The translations under genes were made by a program, and so were the position numbers. Shown one piece after another: positions 57,566 to 64,000 of a DNA stretch of 64,000 nucleotides. Position 1 is the first letter of the stretch. The number at the start of each line of letters is the position of its first letter. The notes under the pieces are model-generated. The model ran no database searches and was not told the DNA's origin. It was given only the letters and a program-made list of their open reading frames with translations. Origin of the DNA: Nodosilinea sp. PGN35 (GTDB lineage: Bacteria; Cyanobacteriota; Cyanobacteriia; Phormidesmidales; Phormidesmidaceae); the NCBI RefSeq assembly GCF_029109325.1, contig NZ_JAQKQJ010000023.1:37472-101471 (forward strand). Reading direction: 5' to 3'.

Positions 57566-58375
57566 TTACCCCTGTTTCTTGCGAGCCAGGCCCGCAGCGC
57601 TCAAACCCACCAGCACCAGGGCAGCGGTAGAGGCGGGCTCAGGCACAGCGGTCTTGGGCTCTTCGGGAACGAACGTGCCCTTGGCCACAAACAGCGAGGC
57701 GTGGGACAGATCCTTTTGATCAAAGGTGGCCCAGGTGCCGCTGTTGAAGCTGGCAACGCTGTCAAAGTAGTAGGCGGTGTAGGCGTTGCCTGCCTTGAGG
57801 CTGATCACAAACGGAGAGGTGAGGGTGTCAGACACTGACCAGGTGCCGCTGCCCTTGCCGGTTTGTGTCCAGCTAAAGCCGTAGTCGTTGGGGCCAGAGG
57901 AGTTCTTGCCATCCTCATACTTGCCATCGAATACCCAGTCGCCCAGGGTGCTGTCGAGGAAAGCGGTGAGGTTGGCTGCAATGGAGCTGCTGACATCGTT
58001 GCCCGAGGCGGTCATGCACTGGCTGTAGCTGAGGGAAGACCCGCCCGCCAGGGGATTACTGGTCGCCGAACCGCCAGAACAGGCAAAAGCAGACGTCGGC
58101 TGGCTAGTTGTCGTGGCCGGAGGAGTTGTGGTCGTCGTGGCCGGAGGAGTTGTGGTCGTCGTGGCCGGAGGAGTTGTGGTCGAGGCGGCGTTGCCGCTGC
58201 CCGCAGGAGGAGCTGTAGGATTGGTCGTGGCCGGGGGAGTTGTGGTCGAGGCAGCGTTGCCGTTGCCATTGCCGTTGCCTTTTCCTTTGCCGGAGTTGGC
58301 CAGGGCGTCAGGGGTGGCTAAGCCTACCAGGCCAGCGGTGGCCAGGGCTACGCCCAATAGTTTGAATGCTTTCAT
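57566..58375 (-). CDS. PEP-CTERM sorting-domain protein with Thr/Pro repeats
   Basis: 269 aa from the ATG at 58375 (AAGGAG about 14 nt upstream). It has a signal peptide (FKLLGVALATAGLVGLATPDALA), then a Gly/Asn/Lys-rich stretch (GKGKGNGNGNGN) and repeated TTTPPAT units (about 42-90). A globular part of about 145 residues has one possible disulfide (C98, C119). The C-terminus VPEPASTAALVLVGLSAAGLARKKQG is a PEP-CTERM tail: PEP motif, membrane helix, basic end. Such proteins are processed by exosortase and sent to the surface or extracellular matrix. The globular domain is not recognised. Confidence 0.88.
   Translation of the reverse strand: MKAFKLLGVALATAGLVGLATPDALANSGKGKGNGNGNGNAASTTTPPATTNPTAPPAGSGNAASTTTPPATTTTTPPATTTTTPPATTTSQPTSAFACSGGSATSNPLAGGSSLSYSQCMTASGNDVSSSIAANLTAFLDSTLGDWVFDGKYEDGKNSSGPNDYGFSWTQTGKGSGTWSVSDTLTSPFVISLKAGNAYTAYYFDSVASFNSGTWATFDQKDLSHASLFVAKGTFVPEEPKTAVPEPASTAALVLVGLSAAGLARKKQG
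58111..58182. repeat. three tandem 24-bp repeats in the PEP-CTERM gene
   Basis: Three consecutive copies of a 24-bp unit beginning TCGTGGCCGGAGGAGTTG, encoding repeated Thr-Thr-Thr-Pro-Pro-Ala-Thr on the minus strand. A single diverged copy lies at about 58224-58247. The copies are nearly identical, implying recent expansion. Confidence 0.85.
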
Positions 58376-58593
58376 GCAGAGCAAGTTCTCCTTCGCAGAG
58401 CGAATGTGACTCACAGCTACAGACGAAAGGGGGCGTTTGCGTCTGATAGTCTCTTGACGGTCTCTACGAGACAGATATGAGTTTTTGGGTGTACTTCTTT
58501 ACTTAAACATTCTGGGTAGAAGACGGCTTAGGTCAAAATACGGAGGTTTGAGACAGTTCACAGAGCCTTTAAAGAAGCAAAGGCCAGGTGCAT

Positions 58594-59781
58594 CTAGCGA
58601 CGGCGCTGTTTGCTGACCATTTTGCGCGACAGCCGCAGGTTGATGGCTTCGCGATCGGCCCAGTCTTGCAGCACGCGCAAAAATAGATGCTTATCTTGGC
58701 CCTGGAGCACGGCGGTCTGGTCAGCGGTCTCGATGCCGTAGGGGTAGCCGCCGCCGATAATGACTTCACCGCGCACCCAGTTGAGGTACTGGGTCATGGA
58801 GCCGCTCTCCCACATCCAGCGGGGCATCTCGAGGCGGGCGGGGTAGCCATCGCGGGTGGTTTTGAGGTAGGTGAAGGCAATCTGGTCGCCGTAGCTGCCG
58901 TACTGGTCGAGAATGCCGCCGCGATCGCACTGGAACACCGCCGTGCGATCGCCCCACTCCATCAGCCGGGCCAGCAGTTGGGCATCGTGGATGCCCTCGG
59001 TGGCCTCCAGCCCGTAGGCGTGGTGCAGCATGCCGATCAAATCGTGGGCGTAGGAGGTATCGACGTAGCCCACCAGGGGCACGCGGCGGCGATCGCTGGC
59101 CTCTAGCAGCGAGAGAATGGACTGCACGTAGGCGGTCTGGCTCTCCTGATCAAAGGCTTCGGCAAAGGTGACCACCAGCGCACCGTCAAAAAACACCAGG
59201 GTGCGCTCGGGATCCTCGCAGGTGTCGATGTACTCCACCAGGCGGGCCACCTCCATTTGAAAGCGGCGAATGTTGACCCGGCGCTCTACGGGCTGAGCCG
59301 GGTTTGGCCCCAGCTCGGCGGGGGTCATGAGGTCAACTCGCACATCCTTTTGGTAGGGCCGGGTGGCGCTGTGGGGGTTCTCAAACCAGCCAATTTGCAG
59401 CAGCGCAATGGGGATAGAAATGTCTTTACCGGGGGAGATCTGGGAGCCATCTACGGCAAACGTTGTAATCCCTTCTAGGACAGTTTGCACCCACTGGGCG
59501 CTCTGCTCGCGGTTTGTCCAGCGATCGCCCACCGGGCCAGATTCAGCGAAGAAGAAGGGCAAGATGCCTTTCTCGACGGCGATTTCTTCTAGGGGACGGG
59601 CCCCGACTGGGCCCGGGGAACGGTCTAGTTGAGTTACCTGCTGGGCGTGGGACAGGGTCGCGAACGCGATCCATGCCCGGTGGTAGGCGTGCAGCAGCTC
59701 AAATTTGGCTCGACTAAAGGCGCTAAAGGCATCCCGCTTTTGGTCGAGCAGGGCTTTAATTTGGCTAGAACTCACTGGCAT
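58594..59781 (-). CDS. nurA: NurA-domain nuclease family protein
   Basis: 395 aa. NurA nucleases work with the HerA helicase in end resection in archaea and some bacteria. The NurA domain covers most of the protein, with acidic active-site candidates in TTFAVDGSQISPG (about D111), LVFFDGALV (about 198-206), and GYVDTSYAHDL, followed by a C-terminal block GGYPYGIETADQTAVL. HerA is not in the window. The role in cyanobacteria is inferred from the family. Confidence 0.88.
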   Translation of the reverse strand: MPVSSSQIKALLDQKRDAFSAFSRAKFELLHAYHRAWIAFATLSHAQQVTQLDRSPGPVGARPLEEIAVEKGILPFFFAESGPVGDRWTNREQSAQWVQTVLEGITTFAVDGSQISPGKDISIPIALLQIGWFENPHSATRPYQKDVRVDLMTPAELGPNPAQPVERRVNIRRFQMEVARLVEYIDTCEDPERTLVFFDGALVVTFAEAFDQESQTAYVQSILSLLEASDRRRVPLVGYVDTSYAHDLIGMLHHAYGLEATEGIHDAQLLARLMEWGDRTAVFQCDRGGILDQYGSYGDQIAFTYLKTTRDGYPARLEMPRWMWESGSMTQYLNWVRGEVIIGGGYPYGIETADQTAVLQGQDKHLFLRVLQDWADREAINLRLSRKMVSKQRRR

Positions 59782-60062
59782 AACCCATCCGTCTTTAGAA
59801 CGCCTGTATTAACGGCTGATTCTAGCGGGTTTGCTCTGGCTTGTCACGGAGCGGTTTTGAGAGCGGCGATCGCTACACTACACCAGTCTTTGTGCGGCTG
59901 GTGTTAGGCTGATCCTAAGCCCTTGTTTACGGTGCTTTGACTGCGATTGTAGGACGGGGTGGAGCCGGGTTGTTGGCCGCCAAAAGTTCAGTATCTTCAC
60001 CATGTCTGGGGTTCTAGAACCCTGGGCAGTCTAGAAATAGAGCAATCAACTGTCAAACTACT

Positions 60063-60284
60063 ATGGCCCTCAAGCTTTATCTATTGGCATCGCTGATGGT
60101 TTTTCTTCTGGCCATTGGCTCGTTTTTAGCCGACCCATCAAATCCTAAAAGTCGCCTGAGCGGCTGGGCTTTTCTAGCCTTAGCCATGGTGCTCAGCCCG
60201 ATTACGCTTCCCAACATGGTTGTGAAGCGGATGAGCAAGCTGCGCTCATCCGCTTCTATGCGCGTATCGTCTTCTAGAGCCTGA
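60063..60284 (+). CDS. small two-helix membrane protein
   Basis: 73 aa with two hydrophobic segments (about 4-22 LYLLASLMVFLLAIGSFLA and 34-50 WAFLALAMVLSPITLP) and a short Ser/Arg tail. No family is certain; it resembles short cyanobacterial membrane proteins. No neighbour suggests a role. Confidence 0.6.
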   Translation: MALKLYLLASLMVFLLAIGSFLADPSNPKSRLSGWAFLALAMVLSPITLPNMVVKRMSKLRSSASMRVSSSRA

Positions 60285-60324
60285 AAGCAAAGGGCTGCTT
60301 CAGCCGCTGGCGGACAGCCCAGTC

Positions 60325-61548
60325 CTAGTGGTGATGCCCATGGTGGTCATGTCCATGGTGGTCATGACTGTGACTGTGATTGTGTCCCGCTAGATGGTGG
60401 TCGTGGGTGTGGCCGTGGTGGCTGTGCACCGCCGCCGCCTGGGCTGCCGCCAGGGAGGGGTTGATCGCCAGGGCAGTTTCTTCGAGCAGATTGGCAATAT
60501 GCTGGTCGGCCCAGGTGGCGGCCATAGCTAAGAAGTCGGGGCGATCGTTGACGCAGGGCATTTGCACGTAGGTCACGTCGGGGCGCTTGCGGCGCAGCCC
60601 TTCGATGATGTGCTCGACATCGAGCAGGGTCTCGTGGTTTTCGGTGGCGAAACCGATGGGCATAAACACGAGCGCCGTAGCCCCCAGGTCGATCAGGTTG
60701 CGGGCGGCCAGGTCGGCGTTGGGCTGAGTCCACTTGATCAGCGGGGTGTCGTGGTTGAGCCAGCCCACAGAGATGAGTGGATATTTGTGGATCAGCTTGT
60801 CGCGCACCCGGTCGTAGAGCTTTTGGCTCTCGTCAATGCCGGAAGTAAAGCCCTTGGCCTCGTGGGGGCAGCCGTGGTTCATCAGCACGATGCCGGTTTG
60901 GGAAGGCAGGTGGGCCACGGCCAGGTGGTCTTTGATTTTCTCTTCGACCATGCGGGCCAGCAGGTCAATGTAGTCGGGGGCGTCAAAGAAGGACGGTATG
61001 TAGCGGGTGCCCTTGACCCAGTGCTCGGTGCCATCAGAGAGTTTGACCAAAGCCTGGTTCACCTGCTCGATGGCAATGCCGCTGGTAAAAATAGAATCTA
61101 CCACCAGCAGAGGGTAGATCAGCAGTTTGTCGTAGCCCTCGGCTTTGATCTGCTCGAGTACCTGGTCAGGCAGGAAGGGCTTGCAGAAGTTGAAGGCTTT
61201 GAAGACCTTGATGCGATCGCCCCAGCGCTCCTTCAAATTGGCCTCAATGCCCGCCCGCTGAGCCTCGAAAATGGCGTTGTGGGGGGAGATAAAGTTGCCG
61301 TGCTGGTGGCTCCACTCGTGCAGGTCAAAGGCGGCCAGCAGCTTGGCCAAGGGGGGGTAGACCCAGGTCGGTACGGGGGCAAATTTAGCGGTAAGAAGGT
61401 TGAGGGCCTGCTCGTTGTAGTTGGCAAAGTCGTCGTAGCTTTCGACTTCGCCGTAGCCCATCAGCAGCACCGCGACCCGACTGTCGCCAGAGGAGGATGG
61501 GTGGGAGTGAGATGCAGACGTTTGAAGAACGTCGGGAGTTGCAACCAT
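60325..61548 (-). CDS. ferrochelatase-family protein with C-terminal His-rich tail
   Basis: 407 aa. The chelatase fold is clear (VAVLLMGYGEVESYDDFANY, PLLVVDSIFTSGIAIEQV, IVLMNHGCPHEAKGF, SVGWLNHDTPLIKW, ALVFMPIGFATENHETL). The last ~35 residues are dominated by His with Asp and Gly (HSHHGHTHDHHLAGHNHSHS and on), a metal-storage or delivery tail. The chlorophyll a/b-binding helix typical of cyanobacterial HemH is absent, so this is probably a paralogue of HemH. It may handle iron, cobalt or nickel; the metal cannot be told. Confidence 0.85.
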   Translation of the reverse strand: MVATPDVLQTSASHSHPSSSGDSRVAVLLMGYGEVESYDDFANYNEQALNLLTAKFAPVPTWVYPPLAKLLAAFDLHEWSHQHGNFISPHNAIFEAQRAGIEANLKERWGDRIKVFKAFNFCKPFLPDQVLEQIKAEGYDKLLIYPLLVVDSIFTSGIAIEQVNQALVKLSDGTEHWVKGTRYIPSFFDAPDYIDLLARMVEEKIKDHLAVAHLPSQTGIVLMNHGCPHEAKGFTSGIDESQKLYDRVRDKLIHKYPLISVGWLNHDTPLIKWTQPNADLAARNLIDLGATALVFMPIGFATENHETLLDVEHIIEGLRRKRPDVTYVQMPCVNDRPDFLAMAATWADQHIANLLEETALAINPSLAAAQAAAVHSHHGHTHDHHLAGHNHSHSHDHHGHDHHGHHH

Positions 61549-61683
61549 AATGCCTGCTTGTTGAAGGTGTCATTGCCCACAGGCTAACATCCCCCTCAGG
61601 GGGATAGCATTAACAAAACCAGCAGGTTGCGAAAATCTCGCCCGTTTTCCCGGCTAGCAAGCCTGCGCAGGTAGGGTACTGAA

Positions 61684-61714
61684 GCCCTCTGGGGTATGCC
61701 ATCCCCCAGAGGGC
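61684..61714. other. hairpin downstream of the CheA-like gene
   Basis: GCCCTCTGGGG (61684-61694) pairs with CCCCAGAGGGC (61704-61714). It lies 33 bp beyond the kinase stop on the minus strand; only TTCAG follows, so termination is uncertain. Confidence 0.5.
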
Positions 61715-61747
61715 AGATCCATTGCGCCAACAGCGCGAAGGGGCGAT

Positions 61748-63646
61748 TCAGGTGCCGAACGCTTTGCGAATCGCCCCTAAAAACTCCTGCTCCAGGTAGG
61801 GCTTGGTGAAGTAGTCGGTGGCCCCGAGCTGCATGGCCAGCCAGCGGTGCTTGTCGTTGCTGCGCGAGGTCAGCATGAGAGTAGGAATTTGGGCCAAAGC
61901 CGGATTTTGGCGGCGGGCGGTGAGAAACTCAAAGCCGTTCATGACGGGCATTTCGATATCGCAGACCACCAGCCCCACGGCGGGGTTTTGCGCCAGCTGC
62001 TCTAGCCCTGCCTGGCCATCGCGGGCCTGCAAGACCCGGTAGCCCGCCCGCTCAAGGGAAAGCGCCAGGGTGCGGCGGGAGGTGACGGCATCGTCAATTA
62101 CCAGCACCGTGGTGGCAGGGTGCAGAGCGACCTGGGGCACGGGGGGCAGGGGAGCGCGTTCTAAACTTGCCTCGGGGGCATCGGTTGCCGGGCGTCCGAG
62201 CAGGTCATCTAAGAACGCCTGACCGTCGATCACAGGGATGACGCTGCCATCGCCCAGCACGGTGCAGCCGTAGGCGTAGGCTGGCGGGCTGAGGGCTGCG
62301 CCAAAGGGTTTGATCACCGACTCTTGCTCGGTGACGAGGCGATCGACCTGGATGGCAAAGGGGCGATTGCCCTGGGCCAAGATCAGTACGGGAGCTTCCC
62401 AGTCGGCGGGGGAGGGCACCGCCGCCAGCACCTGACTCAGTGGCAGCTCGGGCCGCAGGCAGCGGTAGGGCAGCAGATTGCCAAGACCGTAGACAGGCAC
62501 CTGCTGGTCGTGCCAGGTTAACCAGGTCTGGTCGACATCCTGGGTTAAATGCTCTGAGCGGGGCACCAAAATTTCGGTAATGCTGTCGCTGCGAAAGGCG
62601 ATCGGGGTAGACCCGACAAAGCAGATCAGCAGGTTGACGATGCTCAGGGTCATGGGCAGCGATAGGGTGAATTGGGTACCTTGCCCTGGCGTTGACTGCA
62701 CGGTGACGGTGCCCTTGAGCTGCTGCATTTGGTCGCGCACCACGTCTAGGCCAACCCCTCGGCCTGAGAGGTCGCTGACCTGCTCAGCGGTGGAAAAGCC
62801 CGGTTCAAACAGGTAGTTGTGGAGCTGGTCGGGGTTGGCGGCGGCGGCTTCCTCGGGCGAGAGCCAGTGTAGATCGACCAAGCGCTGACGCACCCGCTCT
62901 AGGTCTAGGCCCCGGCCATCGTCGCTGACCTCAATGATGATCTGGCGGCCCCGATAGCTGGCGCGCATGGCAATTTGGCCCACGGGGGGTTTGCCCTGGC
63001 GATCGCGCTCCTCAGACGGTTCTAGCCCGTGGTCAAAGCCGTTGCGCAGCAGGTGCAGCAGGGGGTCATAGAGCTTTTCGAGCACCGCTTTATCGACCAG
63101 CAGAGCAGTGCCCTCTAGGGTGAGGTCGGCGGGCTTGCTGTAGGTATTGGACAGATCTCGCAGCACTCGCGGGAAGCGGTTGAGCACCTGGCCCAGGGGC
63201 ACCCGGCGGGCGTACATGAGGTCGTCTTGCACCTGGGCGAGCATTTTGCGGTGCTGCCCCAGCAGTTGCTCGGCCTGGCGGTTAAACAGCACGATGTCGG
63301 CGGCGGCTTCTTCCAGCTGCACCATCTCTTCGAGCAGGGTTTGGGTGTGGGTGTAGAGAGCGGTGTAGGTGTCCATCTCCAGGGAGTCGAAGCCGGGGGG
63401 GCGGGCCGGAGCGGCGGCGGGCGGGGCCGGGGTGAACTCACCGATGGTGACGGGCTGGCGCTGGCGCTCGGGGGCGATCAAAATTTGGTCGGAGACACCT
63501 TGGAGCTGCTCGACGGTGGCGCGCACGCGCTCGAAGCGGCTGACCAGTTCCTTGAGGCCAAGGCGGATCTGGTTGGTTTGCAAAGCGAGGCCGTTGCGGT
63601 TGATGGTGAGTTCGCCGAGCTGGTTTTCGAGGCGAGCGAGGCGTTG
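61748..63646 (-). CDS. CheA-like hybrid histidine kinase / response regulator, N-terminus missing
   Basis: About 630 residues remain. In order: the dimerisation region (RLARLENQLGELTINRNG onward), HATPase (HLLRNGFDHGLEPSEE; VSDDGRGLDLERV; GLDVVRDQM), CheW-like domain (VNLLICFVGSTPIAFR to IQVDRLVTEQESVIKPFG), and a receiver (VLVIDDAVTSRRTL; phospho-Asp in VVCDIEMPVMNGFEFL; LMLTSRSND; TKPYLEQEFL). The expected Hpt domains upstream are absent: homology stops near 63645 and TGA lies in frame at 63674-63676. It probably steered pilus motility or taxis. A TTG at 63583 could not restore the missing histidine. Confidence 0.9.
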   Translation of the reverse strand, partial: QRLARLENQLGELTINRNGLALQTNQIRLGLKELVSRFERVRATVEQLQGVSDQILIAPERQRQPVTIGEFTPAPPAAAPARPPGFDSLEMDTYTALYTHTQTLLEEMVQLEEAAADIVLFNRQAEQLLGQHRKMLAQVQDDLMYARRVPLGQVLNRFPRVLRDLSNTYSKPADLTLEGTALLVDKAVLEKLYDPLLHLLRNGFDHGLEPSEERDRQGKPPVGQIAMRASYRGRQIIIEVSDDGRGLDLERVRQRLVDLHWLSPEEAAAANPDQLHNYLFEPGFSTAEQVSDLSGRGVGLDVVRDQMQQLKGTVTVQSTPGQGTQFTLSLPMTLSIVNLLICFVGSTPIAFRSDSITEILVPRSEHLTQDVDQTWLTWHDQQVPVYGLGNLLPYRCLRPELPLSQVLAAVPSPADWEAPVLILAQGNRPFAIQVDRLVTEQESVIKPFGAALSPPAYAYGCTVLGDGSVIPVIDGQAFLDDLLGRPATDAPEASLERAPLPPVPQVALHPATTVLVIDDAVTSRRTLALSLERAGYRVLQARDGQAGLEQLAQNPAVGLVVCDIEMPVMNGFEFLTARRQNPALAQIPTLMLTSRSNDKHRWLAMQLGATDYFTKPYLEQEFLGAIRKAFGT

Positions 63647-64000
63647 GGTGGTCGGCGTCGCCCGCGAACCGCGTCAGGCCAGACCGCTGAGCGGCAGCTT
63701 TGTCGGTGATCGGTCGGACTATCGGGGGATGAGCGTGCAAGTGAATGTGACAGCGGATCGCGGGCCGGCACGTGCACGACAGGGTGCGACAGACAAGGGA
63801 GGTCGGCTGCGGCAAGCCAATCCGGGTGCCATTGATACTCGGTCGCCTCGCCTCTGAGCCCGACTAAGCCTTCCGCCGGATTGCGCTTTGCGTCATCGCC
63901 GTTACTGGTGCACCCGCGACAGAGGAGCGACGCATGGCTGACAAGGTGAGGTGGGGTATTCTGGCAACGGGCGGGATTGCCGAGAAGTTCGTGGGGGACC
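63647..64000. other. terminal segment unrelated to the rest; possible assembly chimera
   Basis: At about 63645 the kinase frame loses its family pattern within a few codons. The following ~290 bp to the next ATG encode nothing recognisable and contain no GCGATCGC octamer. The segment ends in the start of an oxidoreductase gene whose ribosome site and leader look actinobacterial- or Chloroflexi-like. A chimeric contig end is the simplest explanation; a recent rearrangement is the alternative. Confidence 0.6.
63934..64000 (+). CDS. Gfo/Idh/MocA family oxidoreductase, first 22 codons
   Basis: ATG at 63934 behind AGAGGAG. The visible start, MADKVRWGILATGGIAEKF and then VGD, is the Rossmann-fold opening of NAD(P)-dependent sugar or inositol dehydrogenases. 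The rest is beyond the right edge, so substrate is unknown. Confidence 0.75.
   Translation, partial: MADKVRWGILATGGIAEKFVGD

Noticed and set aside
60562..61587. 341-codon plus-strand frame opposite the ferrochelatase-like gene
   Set aside because: Antisense shadow of a gene with clear chelatase motifs.
1..64000. tRNA, rRNA, CRISPR array, insertion sequence, prophage
   Set aside because: Scanning found no T-loop/CCA-like tRNA patterns, no regularly spaced repeats, and no transposase, integrase or phage structural genes; a covariance-model scan would be needed to exclude small RNAs.

Overview
The window reads as a chromosomal segment of a GC-rich cyanobacterium. The evidence is frequent GCGATCGC (HIP1-type) octamers, a CpcG phycobilisome rod-core linker, a group 2 sigma factor, a glutamine-synthetase inactivating factor under a glutamine riboswitch, the rbp-rpsU pair, a CHASE2-kinase fusion, UPF0182, and several cyanobacterial DUF proteins (DUF4278, DUF4330, DUF3119, DUF3086). 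A Leptolyngbya/Nodosilinea-like filamentous lineage is plausible but not proven. I saw no tRNA, rRNA, CRISPR array, transposase or prophage, so most of the window is ordinary housekeeping DNA.

Layout. 1-2 kb: a hydantoinase/dihydropyrimidinase cut by the left edge, then gifB with an NtcA box and a glutamine riboswitch. 2-6 kb, minus strand: lipM-lipA, folB and a sigma factor, followed by a 0.6-kb gap holding three exact DnaA-type boxes. 6-13 kb: priA carrying an in-frame repeat insertion, coaX, an M48 protease, DUF4330 and bioB. 13-24 kb: a TetR regulator, a CHASE2 protein kinase, a catalytic/non-catalytic M16 peptidase pair, MlaE-DUF3119-DUF3086, and murF. 24-32 kb: two uncharacterised cyanobacterial proteins, DoxX, a large antiporter with a USP tail, and purB.

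32-47 kb is the least explained region. It holds a 1121-residue Asp-rich membrane protein, a UPF0182 membrane protein, a lone nucleotidyltransferase, a 1122-residue tubulin-like GTPase-fold protein followed by a zinc-ribbon/transmembrane/periplasmic-binding receptor-like protein, and a membrane-associated class 3 lipase with a 43-residue membrane peptide upstream. Several dispersed palindromic repeats lie between these genes. The tubulin-like plus receptor-like pair is the best candidate here for an undescribed system.

47-62 kb: rbp-rpsU, bioF with a Uma2-like remnant, a TetR/GST unit with two matching palindromic operators, glgB, a PPC-domain secreted protein, cpcG, fumC, a PEP-CTERM protein, nurA, and a ferrochelatase-family protein with a His-rich tail. 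62-63.6 kb: a CheA-like hybrid kinase whose reading frame breaks near 63,645. The last ~350 bp look unrelated to the rest (start of a Gfo/Idh oxidoreductase) and may be an assembly chimera.

Connections between genes: gifB ties to nitrogen status through NtcA and glutamine. lipM and lipA make the lipoyl cofactor, and bioB and bioF belong to biotin synthesis. The GST and its TetR look like one electrophile-response unit. The M16 pair and MlaE-DUF3119-DUF3086 look like functional clusters.
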